A stretch of DNA of 64,000 bases from Rothia uropygialis (lineage in GTDB: Bacteria > Actinomycetota > Actinomycetes > Actinomycetales > Micrococcaceae). The notes beneath the pieces are model-generated. The model had not been told where the DNA came from, did no database searches, and was given only the letters and a program-made list of their open reading frames with translations. The stretch lies in the NCBI RefSeq assembly GCF_004137765.1, contig NZ_NOIS01000003.1, positions 310,001-374,000 on the forward strand, read 5' to 3'. Below, one piece after another: positions 1-8,886 of this stretch. The stretch's first letter is position 1, and each line of letters opens with the position of its first letter. The position numbers and the translations under genes were made by a program.

Positions 1-1
1 C

Positions 2-565
2 GAGAAGCTCCCCTGGATCCAGACCGTCCTCCTGTGGGGTGGCGTGATATTCATGGTCAGCTACGGTGCGATGGCCGCCAAAAGGGCCATCCGGCCCAGC
101 GGCGAGGCCCTCGTCGTGACCCCGCAGGATGCGGTGGGGCCCGGGGCGCACTTCCCGGAGCAAAACGCCGATGAATCGAGCGAATCGAGCGCCTCCACGC
201 CCGGTGGCGCTGTCAGGCTCAAGAATCGAGGGGCCACGCGCACTCAACGCAAGACGGCGACAGCATCCCCAGAACCCACGGTCTTCTCTCTGCTCCTGAC
301 GTGTGCGGCCATGACTTTCCTCAATCCGCATACGTATCTGGACACCATGGTGCTCATCGGCTCGGTCGCCAACCAGCAGGGCGATCCAGGGCGATGGTTA
401 TTCTTCTTCGGAGCCGTTCTGGGCTCCACGATCTGGTTCTTCGCACTGGGATTCGGCGCCCGCCTCCTCCGCCCTGTCTTTGCTCGTCCCGGGACGTGGC
501 GGATTCTGGACGGCATCATTGCACTGATCATGTTCACCCTCGCAGCCCACCTGATCATCGGATAG
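2..565 (+). CDS. LysE family amino-acid exporter, C-terminal part (5' end outside window)
   Basis: The frame is open from the left window edge and ends at TAG 563-565, giving 187 residues of a protein that begins upstream. LysE/ArgO-family proteins are small inner-membrane exporters of lysine, arginine and related metabolites. Visible here are one membrane segment near the left edge (LLWGGVIFMVSYGAMAAKRA), a long charged cytoplasmic loop of about 70 residues, then three hydrophobic stretches beginning VFSLLLTCAAMTFLNPHTYLD. The TFLNPH-Y motif is typical of the second half of LysE proteins. The internal loop is longer and more polar than usual. The substrate cannot be told from sequence. Confidence 0.85.
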   Translation, partial: EKLPWIQTVLLWGGVIFMVSYGAMAAKRAIRPSGEALVVTPQDAVGPGAHFPEQNADESSESSASTPGGAVRLKNRGATRTQRKTATASPEPTVFSLLLTCAAMTFLNPHTYLDTMVLIGSVANQQGDPGRWLFFFGAVLGSTIWFFALGFGARLLRPVFARPGTWRILDGIIALIMFTLAAHLIIG

Positions 566-733
566 GGAAACCGGCAGAGGGCGCTCGCTCACGCCTGCGG
601 CCGGATTTGTCCCGTGACATTTTGCGAGAGGTCACCCGAAGTTCACGCGGTGTTCTTGTGGCCGAGCCTACCGTGAAGCGTCGAAAGACCCGATCGCCCG
701 CGGTACGGGATTCCCCGCTCAGAGGACGCAGAC

Positions 734-2122
734 ATGAGAATCGCAATATTTGGGTCAGGGTACGTTGGACTGGTTACGGGCGCGTGCTTGGCCGATGCAG
801 GTCACCACGTCACGTGCATCGACGTGGACACTCAACGCGTCGAGCTGCTTCGATCCGGGATCTGTCCCATCTGGGAGCCTGGTCTGGACGATATGATCCG
901 CACCAACGCAGAACAAGGACGGCTCGACTTCACGGACGACGCGTCCGAAGGCCTCTTCGAGGCGAAGGTCGCTTTCATCGCGGTGGGAACGCCACAGAAT
1001 TCCGACGGCTCCGCGGACCTGCGCTCCATCGACGCCGTCGCCCGAGACATCGGAGATCTCGCGGACGACCGCTTGCTGGTGGTCAACAAGTCCACTGCTC
1101 CGGTGGGCACGGCCGGAAGGATCCAATCGATCATCGACGGGGCCATCGGTCGGCGCGGCGCCCAGCACCGGGTTACGGTGTGCTCCAACCCCGAGTTCCT
1201 CAAAGAAGGGGCCGCGATCCAGGACTTCAAGCACAGCGAGCGGATCGTCATCGGCACATCCTGCGCCCTCGACGAGAGGACGATGCGCGATGTCTACGAA
1301 CCCTTCAACAGGCAGCACGAGAAGATCCTGTCTATGGACATCGCGTCGGCCGAAATGACCAAGTACGCCGCCAATGCCATGCTCGCAACCAAAATCAGCT
1401 TCATGAACGAGATCGCAGCCGTTGCAGAAGCCACGGGAGCCGACGTCGAAAAGATCCGCGTCGGCATCGGTTCGGACTCGCGCATCGGCTATCAATTTCT
1501 CTACGCGGGCGCAGGGTACGGTGGCTCGTGCTTTCCCAAGGACGTTGCGGCTTTGGCGCACACCGCCCGAACGGTCGGGTGCCGACCCCGGATACTCGAG
1601 GCCGTCGATGGCGTCAACACGCATCAGAAGACGTCGATGTTCCGCAAGCTGGAGAGCCTTATGCCCTCGCTGGATGGTGCGACCGTCGCCGTCTGGGGTC
1701 TTTCGTTCAAGCCCAAAACCGATGACGTGCGCGAGGCGCCTTCCTTGGTCCTAGTTCGCTCGCTCCTCGGTGCCGGCGCGGCCGTTCGCGCCTACGATCC
1801 GGTGGCAGTCGGAACCTTCGGCACCGCGCTCGGGGCCGATGCAGGCCAAGTGGTCTTCACGGACAACAGCTTTGATGCCCTCGCGGGCGCCGACGCGCTC
1901 GTCATCTGCACGGAGTGGGAAGAATTCCGCGTTTTCGATGCCGATCTTCTTGCCTCCAGAATGCGCGGTCGTGTGATCGTGGACGGGCGGAATCTCTACG
2001 ATCCCTTCCGGGTCGCCGAGGCGGGCTTCCGCTATGCATCGATCGGCCGCGGGGTTTCCGAGCCGGCCGAAAACCCGCCCCTTCTCCGAGCCGATCGGCC
2101 AATGACTGTCTCGCGCCAGTGA
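734..2122 (+). CDS. ugd: UDP-glucose 6-dehydrogenase
   Basis: Oxidises UDP-glucose to UDP-glucuronate with two NAD+, supplying a precursor for surface polysaccharides. At 462 residues it has the usual family length. The N-terminal Rossmann motif GSGYVG (residues 7-12) is followed by the conserved GTP and NKST segments. The catalytic cysteine lies in GGSCFPKD (C266), and the C-terminal domain carries the WGLSFKP-DD-REAPS signature of the UDP-binding domain. ATG 734 has an AGAGGA ribosome site 8 bases upstream. No other exopolysaccharide gene is adjacent, so the pathway served is not defined by context. Confidence 0.95.
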   Translation: MRIAIFGSGYVGLVTGACLADAGHHVTCIDVDTQRVELLRSGICPIWEPGLDDMIRTNAEQGRLDFTDDASEGLFEAKVAFIAVGTPQNSDGSADLRSIDAVARDIGDLADDRLLVVNKSTAPVGTAGRIQSIIDGAIGRRGAQHRVTVCSNPEFLKEGAAIQDFKHSERIVIGTSCALDERTMRDVYEPFNRQHEKILSMDIASAEMTKYAANAMLATKISFMNEIAAVAEATGADVEKIRVGIGSDSRIGYQFLYAGAGYGGSCFPKDVAALAHTARTVGCRPRILEAVDGVNTHQKTSMFRKLESLMPSLDGATVAVWGLSFKPKTDDVREAPSLVLVRSLLGAGAAVRAYDPVAVGTFGTALGADAGQVVFTDNSFDALAGADALVICTEWEEFRVFDADLLASRMRGRVIVDGRNLYDPFRVAEAGFRYASIGRGVSEPAENPPLLRADRPMTVSRQ

Positions 2123-2297
2123 GGGCCAGAATCCCAGTCGGACCGATCACGGTCACGCGTCTTTTCACACTCCGGTCACATTGGGAGACGCGACGTAAGA
2201 TTCCGTCTTCCCCTGCGTCAGTGGGAGTGCTCGCTCTATCGTGAGGAGAAAGGTAGGCCTAGCGGACATTCGGTATAGCCCGCTGAAAGGATGATCG

Positions 2298-2819
2298 ATG
2301 ACTGACGCGAGTCCAGAAAACAGGGAATCTATCAGCGAGATCTTCAAGGAGATCTTCGGACACCACCCGGCCGGCGTCGCGATCATCACGAGCACCGACG
2401 AGGACGGCCCCGTAGGCCTCACGGCCTCCTCCGTCTCGTCCATCTCGGCGGACCCGGCCATTCTGGGCTTTTCCCTCGCTGCCCGACGTGGTTCAGCGGC
2501 TCATATCGCCGACGCTGAAACGTACCTGGTGCACTTGCTCGACGCCGAGAATGTCGAGCTCGCCAAGACCTTCGCAACCCACGGGGCACCCCGTTTCGGC
2601 GATGTGATGAATTGGGAAACCCTCCCCACCGGCGAGCCGTTGTTGACTGACGTCAGTAGGGTGCTTCGGTGCCGAACCCTGACTCAGGCACAGGCCGGCC
2701 CCGCCCTGGTCTTCACGGCCGAAGTCATCGAAGCCACACGAAACAATGACCCGGGAACTCCCTTGGTTTACCACCGCCGCGCATTCCATACTCTCGGCGA
2801 TCATTCATACATGATTTAG
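2298..2819 (+). CDS. Flavin reductase family protein
   Basis: A 173-residue protein of the flavin-reductase-like, FMN-binding split-barrel family. These enzymes reduce FMN or FAD with NAD(P)H and often feed a partner monooxygenase. Family features seen are HHPAGVAIITS near residue 23, GLTASSVSSISADPAILGFSL in the core, and a C-terminal LVYHRRAFHTL. The start at ATG 2298 is preceded by GAAAGGATG. No partner monooxygenase lies next to it; the nearest flavin monooxygenase in the window is the LLM protein at 55976. It appears to be a single-gene unit. Confidence 0.88.
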   Translation: MTDASPENRESISEIFKEIFGHHPAGVAIITSTDEDGPVGLTASSVSSISADPAILGFSLAARRGSAAHIADAETYLVHLLDAENVELAKTFATHGAPRFGDVMNWETLPTGEPLLTDVSRVLRCRTLTQAQAGPALVFTAEVIEATRNNDPGTPLVYHRRAFHTLGDHSYMI

Positions 2820-3134
2820 TTCCCACCCAGCAGATATTCAGATCAGTATTTTTTGCGTAATGTGTGGAAATAATTATTCGTACCCGAAAGTAACGAGTTA
2901 ACTTTGGTGGGCTGGGTTGCTGGCGTGCACAGTGCGGCAATCCGGTGAGACGCGATCAGACCCCCATAGACCGATCGCATCATTTAATCACCGGAATTCA
3001 CTACGGCATCTGATCCCCCAATTTTGATGCCGGTCTGCACGCGGCAACCCAGCACTTCTCATTGCTGAACGAACCTGCAGGTCCTGAAAACACTGGCTTC
3101 TTCATGAGCGAAGACCACCGACTAAGCTGATCCT
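2820..3134. other. Intergenic region with an inverted-repeat-bounded segment
   Basis: No open frame here resembles a known protein. The stretch is AT-richer than its surroundings near 2840-2910 and contains the imperfect inverted repeat described at 2911-3053. It separates the flavin reductase from the divergently unrelated argE-like gene, and part of it must hold the argE promoter. Confidence 0.5.
2911..3053. repeat. Imperfect inverted repeat bounding a 143-bp segment (MITE-like)
   Basis: GCTGGGTTGCTGGCGTGCA at 2911-2929 and the reverse complement of 3036-3053 (GCTGGGTTGCCGCGTGCA) match over 18-19 bases apart from one substitution and one gap. The two arms are 100 bases apart, too far for a simple terminator, and the inside has no gene. 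No clear target-site duplication is visible. Confidence 0.4.
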
Positions 3135-4406
3135 ATGGGCGATATCAAGCAATCCACGGAACAGCACACGCAGGTCAAGAATTCGGCCGGCCTTCCTTGT
3201 TCGTACGAGTTGATCGACCGCCTCCTTCGGTTTCCCACGATGAGCGAAACCTCCAACCTGGAGTTGATCGAATTCATCGAGTCCCAATTCCAGCGCCATG
3301 GAATCGCGACGCATCGCACTTACTCCGACGATGGGCAGCGAGCCAACCTCTTCGCAACGGTCCCCGCCGAGGACGGCGAAATGAGCGGCGGAGTCCTCCT
3401 ATCGGGCCACACCGACGTCGTGCCCGTAGAGGGGCAACCGTGGGACACGGATCCCTTCACACCGACGATCAAGGACGGCAAGGTCTATGCCCGCGGTGGT
3501 GCGGACATGAAGTCGTTCATCGGGGTCGCATTGTGGCTCCTGCCCCAGGTCATCGAGGCCAAACTTGCCGAACCGATTCATTTCGCCTTCACCTACGACG
3601 AAGAACTCGGCTGCTTGGGCGCCCCTCGAATGATTGAGGAATTCGGGCAACGGGGCATCAAGCCGCGGTACGCGATCGTGGGCGAACCGACATTGATGAA
3701 CATCGTCGTCGCCCACAAGGCACCGCAACGCGGTCGTTTGACCTTCCGCGGAGTGCCCAAGCACTCTTCTCTTGCTCCATTCGGGATCAACGCCGTCCGC
3801 TACGCGGGCGAGTTCATTCACTTCTTCAACGGCCTGGTTGACGACCTCCGGGACAACGGGCCCAGGGTCGAGGGCTTCAACATCACGTACACCACCGGCG
3901 GAGTCAACTTCGCCCAAGGCGGTTCGGCCTACAACATCGTGGCCGACCAGTGCGTTCTCGAATATGACTTCCGGATCGTCCCCGGAACCGAGCCCGAGGA
4001 ACTCGCCGAGAGGATCCGCACATTCCTCCGCGAAGACATCGAACCGGCGCTCAAGGACGAGGTGGCCAGAGTTCGGTCCCTCGGTGGCGCGGACGAGAAA
4101 GCCCTCGGCAAGGTAGGGGTCGACTTCGAGGTTCTGGCACGAGTCCCGGCCCTCAACACGTCCACGGACGCGCCCATCGTAAAGTTTGCGGAAGAGCTCG
4201 GGGCAGTGCTCGACGGCGGCGGCGAGTCAACACACGTCTCCTACGGCACCGAGGGCGGACAGTACTACGAGGCCGGCATACCGGCCATTGTGTGCGGTCC
4301 AGGTTCTATTTCTCAGGCTCATACCGAGAATGAATGGGTTGAACTGTCCCAAATCGAAGCATGTGAACGATTTATGATAGAAATTCTGAATAAATCCAAG
4401 GCGTAA
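3135..4406 (+). CDS. argE: M20 family metallopeptidase, acetylornithine deacetylase
   Basis: A 423-residue zinc-dependent M20 deacylase, most like ArgE, which removes the acetyl group from N-acetylornithine (related members act on other N-acyl amino acids). Metal and catalytic positions are visible: H92 in SGHTDVVP, D124 in RGGADMKSF, the glutamate pair E156-E157 in DEELG, the glutamate in VGEPT and a late histidine in QAHTENEWV. Other arginine genes are absent nearby, so a catabolic N-acyl-amino-acid role is also possible. ATG 3135 has only a weak ribosome site, but it keeps the N-terminal helix expected for the family. Confidence 0.88.
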   Translation: MGDIKQSTEQHTQVKNSAGLPCSYELIDRLLRFPTMSETSNLELIEFIESQFQRHGIATHRTYSDDGQRANLFATVPAEDGEMSGGVLLSGHTDVVPVEGQPWDTDPFTPTIKDGKVYARGGADMKSFIGVALWLLPQVIEAKLAEPIHFAFTYDEELGCLGAPRMIEEFGQRGIKPRYAIVGEPTLMNIVVAHKAPQRGRLTFRGVPKHSSLAPFGINAVRYAGEFIHFFNGLVDDLRDNGPRVEGFNITYTTGGVNFAQGGSAYNIVADQCVLEYDFRIVPGTEPEELAERIRTFLREDIEPALKDEVARVRSLGGADEKALGKVGVDFEVLARVPALNTSTDAPIVKFAEELGAVLDGGGESTHVSYGTEGGQYYEAGIPAIVCGPGSISQAHTENEWVELSQIEACERFMIEILNKSKA

Positions 4407-4510
4407 ACCGACCGGAACCAACCGTTCAGTGCATGCCGCGCGAGTAGTTTTTATCCAAGAATTATTGGCCGGGGTAGGTGCAAACATCACACATACTTGA
4501 AGGAGATGAC

Positions 4511-5107
4511 ATGCCCCGGAAGCGGCGTATGGAACATGAGCAAGCCCGCGAACTCATTCTAGGGACCGCGCTGACCACCTTTGCTCACAACGGTTTCTAC
4601 AGCACCACCATGGATGAAATTGGGGAGATCTCGAACCTTTCGAAACCGTTCCTGTACCGGTATTTCAAAAGCAAGGACGACTTGTACTTGGCAGTCGTTG
4701 ATGACTGCGTCGAGAAGTTCCTCTCCATGATCCATACCCCACTGCATGCTGAACTGTCCTCGGAAGAACGCACCGAGAGCTCCATCCAGGTCCTCACCGA
4801 TTTCGTAATTCGGGAACCGGATCGCTACAAGATTCTGTTCGAGTCGGACATGCTGAACACCTCGGCCGTGGACGAGCGTGTGAGCAGGCTCCGTGAAGGG
4901 CTCGTCGACACCTTGACTCAAGTTCTCCTCAAAGAATCCAAGTTTACGGAGGAGGCGGCCTGCCGGCTTTGCGCCGAGGCCATCATCAGCGCCGCGCTGA
5001 CTTCTTCCAAGGTCATCGCAGCGGCCGAAACCCCCGAGGAGCAGAACGAGCTGAGCAAGGTACTGATTCGATTCGCATGGGGCGGCATACACCACATGGA
5101 CGACTGA
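4511..5107 (+). CDS. TetR/AcrR family transcriptional regulator
   Basis: A 198-residue repressor. The N-terminal helix-turn-helix is clear (HEQARELILGTALTTFAHNG, then STTMDEIGEISNLSKPFLYRYFKSKDDL), followed by an all-helical ligand domain. The start ATG 4511 is chosen because AAGGAGATGAC stands directly before it; an in-frame GTG at 4478 lacks such a site. It follows the argE-like gene by about 100 bases. No target gene is adjacent: the DNA downstream is almost empty but carries a perfect 16-bp palindrome (5219-5234) that could be its binding site. Confidence 0.9.
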   Translation: MPRKRRMEHEQARELILGTALTTFAHNGFYSTTMDEIGEISNLSKPFLYRYFKSKDDLYLAVVDDCVEKFLSMIHTPLHAELSSEERTESSIQVLTDFVIREPDRYKILFESDMLNTSAVDERVSRLREGLVDTLTQVLLKESKFTEEAACRLCAEAIISAALTSSKVIAAAETPEEQNELSKVLIRFAWGGIHHMDD

Positions 5108-5218
5108 CGAGCTCTTTCAAAAGCCGACCCACCCAAGGTGCCCGATCGGTCGCGGTCCCGTGCCCCAACATGTGTCGCCCCCGTGAGGTCGGCTCTAGCG
5201 ATGTACTGTGCTTCAGCC

Positions 5219-5234
5219 GTGACTCCGGAGTCAC
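5219..5234. promoter_or_regulatory. Perfect 16-bp palindrome, possible TetR-type operator
   Basis: GTGACTCCGGAGTCAC is self-complementary over all 16 bases. Size and symmetry fit the operator of a dimeric helix-turn-helix repressor, and a TetR gene ends 112 bases upstream. No gene lies immediately downstream to be controlled, so the target may have been lost. Confidence 0.4.
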
Positions 5235-5312
5235 ATAGGATCGGCTTGATACGCGGATTGCCGACCGTCGTTATGGGCCCCCAAAGCAGTCGGCAAGCCA
5301 GCCGCAGATAGA

Positions 5313-5361
5313 GAAGAGGCCCGTGTTTGGGGGAACCACAACCACAAACACGGGCCTCTTC
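5313..5361. repeat. 17-bp perfect inverted repeat (hairpin)
   Basis: GAAGAGGCCCGTGTTTG at 5313-5329 is exactly complementary to 5345-5361, with a 15-base loop. There is no T-run on either side, so it is a poor match to an intrinsic terminator. It could be an IS end remnant or a Rho-dependent or stem-only terminator behind the TetR gene. Confidence 0.55.
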
Positions 5362-5425
5362 GACCCCGAGCGTACCTTAAGAAGCTCGAAAACTCCTCAG
5401 GCCCTAGGGAGAGGGCTCGGGGCGC

Positions 5426-5453
5426 TTGACGCACCATCCGGTTACCGGACGGT
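5426..5453 (+). promoter_or_regulatory. Promoter-like -35 box followed by a palindrome
   Basis: TTGACG at 5426-5431 is followed by the near-palindrome ACCATCCGG-TTA-CCGGACGGT (5433-5453), then TACAAG. The arrangement resembles the repressor-covered promoter of the MFS gene at 52117-52145, and both share GACGGTACA. No recognisable gene follows. Confidence 0.3.
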
Positions 5454-6093
5454 ACAAGTTTTATCTACGATGAACTACTTTATCGCATGAAATCGATCAA
5501 CGCATCGTTTGCGCGCATGCCTTGTTCCCGCGACTTAAAAACTACACGCTCATGCTCCCAACTGCCCAGAGGTCGGGGGTTCCTCAGATTGTGCGCCGCC
5601 GATGCGCGTGTTTTTCCCGGAAAGATCAAGGGCCGCGGCCGCCATCGTTCTTCTCGTGAACCATTTTGAGTCGCCATTGCCCCGATGCTCGTTCCACTCG
5701 GAGGCCGGCGATCCCCAAGTCGGCATGTCGGCGTTACTCGTCGACGGATACGTGGTGCGGGACGTGATCCGAGCAGACGGCACGGTGTGTCGACCAGAGG
5801 CGCTGGACCCTGTCCTTCGGTGCATCTCCACGTCCGCTGGCACGTTCTGCTGGTTGTTGTCCCATGAACCGCGGGGTTTATTCGAAATCATCATTCGTCC
5901 TTTCTACCGGCCGAGGCAGGCCCCGGCCGAGTTACCGCGATGGCTGGACCAGCCGGTCAACAGCCCGGTACGTCTCGACTCTGGGGGGTCAACTTATGAG
6001 CCAGCTGTGACAGGACGAAGGCGTGTCTGTGACATTGAGATTTTGACGGATTCGACCCCCAGATGCTGCCTGAGGGCCACTATTCTGTGAATC

Positions 6094-6855
6094 ATGAGCC
6101 ATAACCCCGCATCCTCTTCGGCTGCACACATCGCCAAGAATCTACCGGCCCTGGAACACCCGGACGGGAGCCCCATCCGCGCGCTCGTCGTCGACGACGA
6201 GGCAATGCTTGCCGAACTCATCAGCGTCGGCCTCAAGATGATCGGCTGGGACGTCCGGCATGCGGGTGACGGCCCGGCGGCCCTCGACGCGGCACGGCGC
6301 TTCCTCCCGGACGTTTTGGTTTTGGACATCATGATGCCCGGCTATGACGGAATCGAGCTGCTCTCCAGGATCCGGCAGGCCCAGCCGGAAGTGCCCTGCC
6401 TGTTCCTTACCGCGAAAGACGCCGTGAACGATCGCATCGAGGGCTTGGCTGCGGGCGCCGATGATTACGTGACCAAACCCTTCTCGATGGAGGAAGTCAT
6501 GATTCGTCTTCACCGATTAGTCCAGCGCTCCGGCGTCGCCGCGATCGACGACGCAGAACTGGTCGTCGGAGACCTCGTCCTGAATCAGGACACTCGGGAG
6601 GTGACGCGAGGAGGCGAGGAGATCCAGTTGACCGCGACTCAATTCGAGTTGCTGCGTTACCTCATGGAGAATCCGCGGCGAGTGGTCTCGAAATCCCAGA
6701 TCCTGGACAACGTGTGGAAATACGACTTCGGCGGCCAGGCCAACATCGTCGAGCTGTATATTTCCTACCTGCGCAAGAAAATAGATCTTGATCGGGAACC
6801 CATGATCCACACGGTGCGCGGCGCAGGCTACGTCATCAAACCTGCGGTCCGATGA
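6094..6855 (+). CDS. Two-component response regulator, OmpR/PhoB family
   Basis: A 253-residue DNA-binding regulator. The receiver domain has the acidic pair in VVDDEAML, the phospho-acceptor D78 in LVLDIMMPG, the threonine in LFLTAKD and the lysine in VTKPFS. It is followed by a winged-helix output domain (LTATQFELLRYLMENP, HTVRGAGYVIKP). The first 25 residues are an unusual extension before the receiver. Its stop overlaps the start of the sensor kinase by 4 bases (ATGA), so the two are translationally coupled. The signal and target genes are unknown; the pair resembles the MprA/PrrA-type systems of actinobacteria. Confidence 0.95.
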   Translation: MSHNPASSSAAHIAKNLPALEHPDGSPIRALVVDDEAMLAELISVGLKMIGWDVRHAGDGPAALDAARRFLPDVLVLDIMMPGYDGIELLSRIRQAQPEVPCLFLTAKDAVNDRIEGLAAGADDYVTKPFSMEEVMIRLHRLVQRSGVAAIDDAELVVGDLVLNQDTREVTRGGEEIQLTATQFELLRYLMENPRRVVSKSQILDNVWKYDFGGQANIVELYISYLRKKIDLDREPMIHTVRGAGYVIKPAVR

Positions 6856-8390
6856 CGGGGTCTCACGCTTCCAGCCTTCCGCGGAGGTCCCCTGCGCTCA
6901 GCCCCGGTTCCTGGCGGTTGCGCACCCGGCTCATCGTGATCCTCATGCTTCTCCTGGGTTTGGCCTGTTTGGTCATCGGGCTCGTCAGTTACGGTGCCAT
7001 GAACGCGACCCTCACCGGCCAACTGGACTCACAATTGTCAGAGGCCTCGAGCCGCGCGACCAATTTCTCCGGGGTGGGCCCTGATCAGGCGGGCGGGGCG
7101 CAAGAAGCAGCGCCGAATCCGCTCAACGCGCCCGGTCAGGCGGCGGGCACCCTGAATGCGCGGATCGACGATGGACAATTCGTCGCCGGGGGCTTTCTGG
7201 ATTCGGGCGGATCAGCCGTGAAGCTCACGGAGTCGGACCGGCAGACCTTGAAGAATATCCGGCCGGGGAACGCGTCACAAAAGGTCGATCTTTCCCAGGG
7301 CGACTACTTGGTGGTCTCGGAACTGGACCATTCGGGTCAGATCGTCGTGACCGGTCTGCCCCTCAAAGGGGTCCACCGGACTCTGAGCACGTTGGTGGCC
7401 ATCATGTTGGGGGTATCCGTCGCCGCTCTGCTCCTCGCGGGCCTGCTCGGATCAATCGCTATCCGCCGAACCATGAAGCCCCTCGAACGGGTATCTTCCG
7501 TGGCAACGAGTGTCTCGCGGCTTGATCTGGAATCGGGGCAGTTGCCCGCCGCGAACCGGGTGGCCGCAGCGGATGCACATCAGGACACGGAGGTGGGCGC
7601 TGTCGGGCATGCCTTGAACCAGATGCTCGATAACGTGGGGTCGGCGCTGACGGCCCGCCAGAAGTCCGATGACAAGATGCGGGCGTTCGTTGCAGATGCG
7701 TCCCACGAGCTGAGGACCCCTCTCGCAGCGATCCGTGGTTATTCCGATCTCCTCAAATGGACCGAGGACTTCACGCCGGAAGGTGAAAAGTCCTTGGGGC
7801 GTATCGACTCTCAATCCCAGCGGATGGCCGGATTGGTCGAGGACCTCTTGCTTCTGGCTCGACTCGACGAGGGCCGCGAGCCGGAACGGGAAAACGTAGA
7901 TCTCACGGAACTCGTCATCGAAAACGTTTCCGATCTCCAGGTCGCGGCCCCCGACCACGAATGGGAGCTGAAACTTCCGGAGGATCCCGTGATCGTACAA
8001 GGGGACCCCCAGCAGCTTCAGCGGGTCCTGCTCAACCTTCTCTCCAACGCCCGGAAGCATACCGATCCCGGGACATGGGTCTCCACGCGGCTCGGTACAT
8101 CGGCGGATCGGCAGGACGCGGTATTGGCCGTGACCGACAACGGCCCGGGAATCAAACCCGAATTTCAGGAAAAGATTTTCGCCCGCTTCGCACGTACCGA
8201 CCAGGCCCGCTCGGGTGAAGTCGGTACGACCGGCTTGGGCCTGGCCATCGTCAAAGCGATCGTCGAAGCGCACAATGGCGGCATTTCGCTGACTTCCCGG
8301 CCCGGACACACCGAGTTCGAGGTGAGGTTGCCGTTGCTCGCGGCCACCGAGTCACCGACTACTGGAAGACGGACGCGTCCATCCCCGTGA
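6852..8390 (+). CDS. Two-component sensor histidine kinase
   Basis: A 512-residue membrane kinase. There are transmembrane helices at about 24-46 and 180-203. Between them is an extracytoplasmic domain of about 130 residues rich in Ala, Gly and Gln. A HAMP linker follows, then a HisKA domain with phospho-accepting H285 in ASHELRTPL and an HATPase domain with N-box NLLSNARKH, G1 DNGPGI and G2 GTTGLGLAIVKA. It is the partner of the response regulator at 6094. Its last 32 bases overlap the convergent DinB gene. Confidence 0.95.
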   Translation: MTGSHASSLPRRSPALSPGSWRLRTRLIVILMLLLGLACLVIGLVSYGAMNATLTGQLDSQLSEASSRATNFSGVGPDQAGGAQEAAPNPLNAPGQAAGTLNARIDDGQFVAGGFLDSGGSAVKLTESDRQTLKNIRPGNASQKVDLSQGDYLVVSELDHSGQIVVTGLPLKGVHRTLSTLVAIMLGVSVAALLLAGLLGSIAIRRTMKPLERVSSVATSVSRLDLESGQLPAANRVAAADAHQDTEVGAVGHALNQMLDNVGSALTARQKSDDKMRAFVADASHELRTPLAAIRGYSDLLKWTEDFTPEGEKSLGRIDSQSQRMAGLVEDLLLLARLDEGREPERENVDLTELVIENVSDLQVAAPDHEWELKLPEDPVIVQGDPQQLQRVLLNLLSNARKHTDPGTWVSTRLGTSADRQDAVLAVTDNGPGIKPEFQEKIFARFARTDQARSGEVGTTGLGLAIVKAIVEAHNGGISLTSRPGHTEFEVRLPLLAATESPTTGRRTRPSP

Positions 8391-8886
8391 TATAGGTGGC
8401 CTGCCCCAGGTGTTGAAGGGCGTCTTCGGAAACGCTGACCAAACGAGCGCTTCGGGTCACTGGCGGATCCCAGTTGTCGTCGATGACCACCCCCAAGTCC
8501 TCCTCGCTCAAGGTATCGATGTAGTCGAGCTCAGCTTTGACCACGGCGTCGAGATGTTCGAAGAGCAGATCCACGTCCTGCGCTTGAATGGACCGGGCCC
8601 TGTCACCGGACTGGCCGAAACCGAGTTCGTGTGGTTCCAAGTCCAAGCCGAATCGATCGGCGAAACCCTGGGAAACCCAGACGGCCTCCTGTTGGGAAAG
8701 TTCGCTGACCTGTTCATCGATCTCTCGCGCGGTGTGCCACAGTAGCCACGCGATCGAGTTGTCGTGGTCGCCGGGGTGAGCGTTGAGCATTTCGGGGCTG
8801 ACTCTGTCCTTGAGTCGCGCTGCAACTTCGGAAGGACGGTTGGCCAAGTCTTTCAATATTGTGATCGCATCCATAGCCTCGACCAT
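8359..8886 (-). CDS. DinB superfamily / mycothiol-transferase-like protein
   Basis: A 175-residue four-helix-bundle protein of the DinB/DUF664/maleylpyruvate-isomerase-like superfamily. Members are metal-binding transferases, several of them using mycothiol in actinobacteria. The HPGDHDNSIAWLLWHTAREIDEQV segment holds the first two conserved histidines, and the family's third metal ligand is expected near the C-terminal GQATYITG, where QHLGQ supplies a histidine. GTG/ATG alternatives exist; ATG 8886 has GAGG at proper spacing, while ATG 8874 does not. The substrate is unknown. Confidence 0.75.
   Translation of the reverse strand: MVEAMDAITILKDLANRPSEVAARLKDRVSPEMLNAHPGDHDNSIAWLLWHTAREIDEQVSELSQQEAVWVSQGFADRFGLDLEPHELGFGQSGDRARSIQAQDVDLLFEHLDAVVKAELDYIDTLSEEDLGVVIDDNWDPPVTRSARLVSVSEDALQHLGQATYITGMDASVFQ

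Larger units (their letters stand above)
5108..6093. other. Gene-poor region with orphan palindromes and hairpins
   Basis: Almost 1 kb without a convincing gene. Open frames here (for example 5602-6090 on plus and 5550-5894 on minus) have no recognisable domains and read like unselected sequence. What is present is a perfect palindrome at 5219-5234, a 17-bp perfect inverted repeat at 5313-5361, a shorter palindrome inside a promoter-like stretch at 5426-5453, and a TCTGGGGG/CCCCCAGA near-repeat at 5981-6064 just ahead of the response-regulator gene. The pattern suggests regulatory remnants of deleted genes. Confidence 0.5.

Noticed and set aside
755-1624. Long minus-strand open frame inside ugd
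   Set aside because: It is antisense to a clearly recognised enzyme, has no known domains and arises from the third-position GC bias of the real gene.
5486-5600. Possible tRNA-like sequence (GGTCGGGGGTTCC)
   Set aside because: No acceptor stem or anticodon arm could be built around it.
5602-6090. 162-codon plus-strand frame before the response regulator
   Set aside because: No domain, no convincing ribosome site, and it runs into the promoter region of the two-component genes; treated as non-coding.
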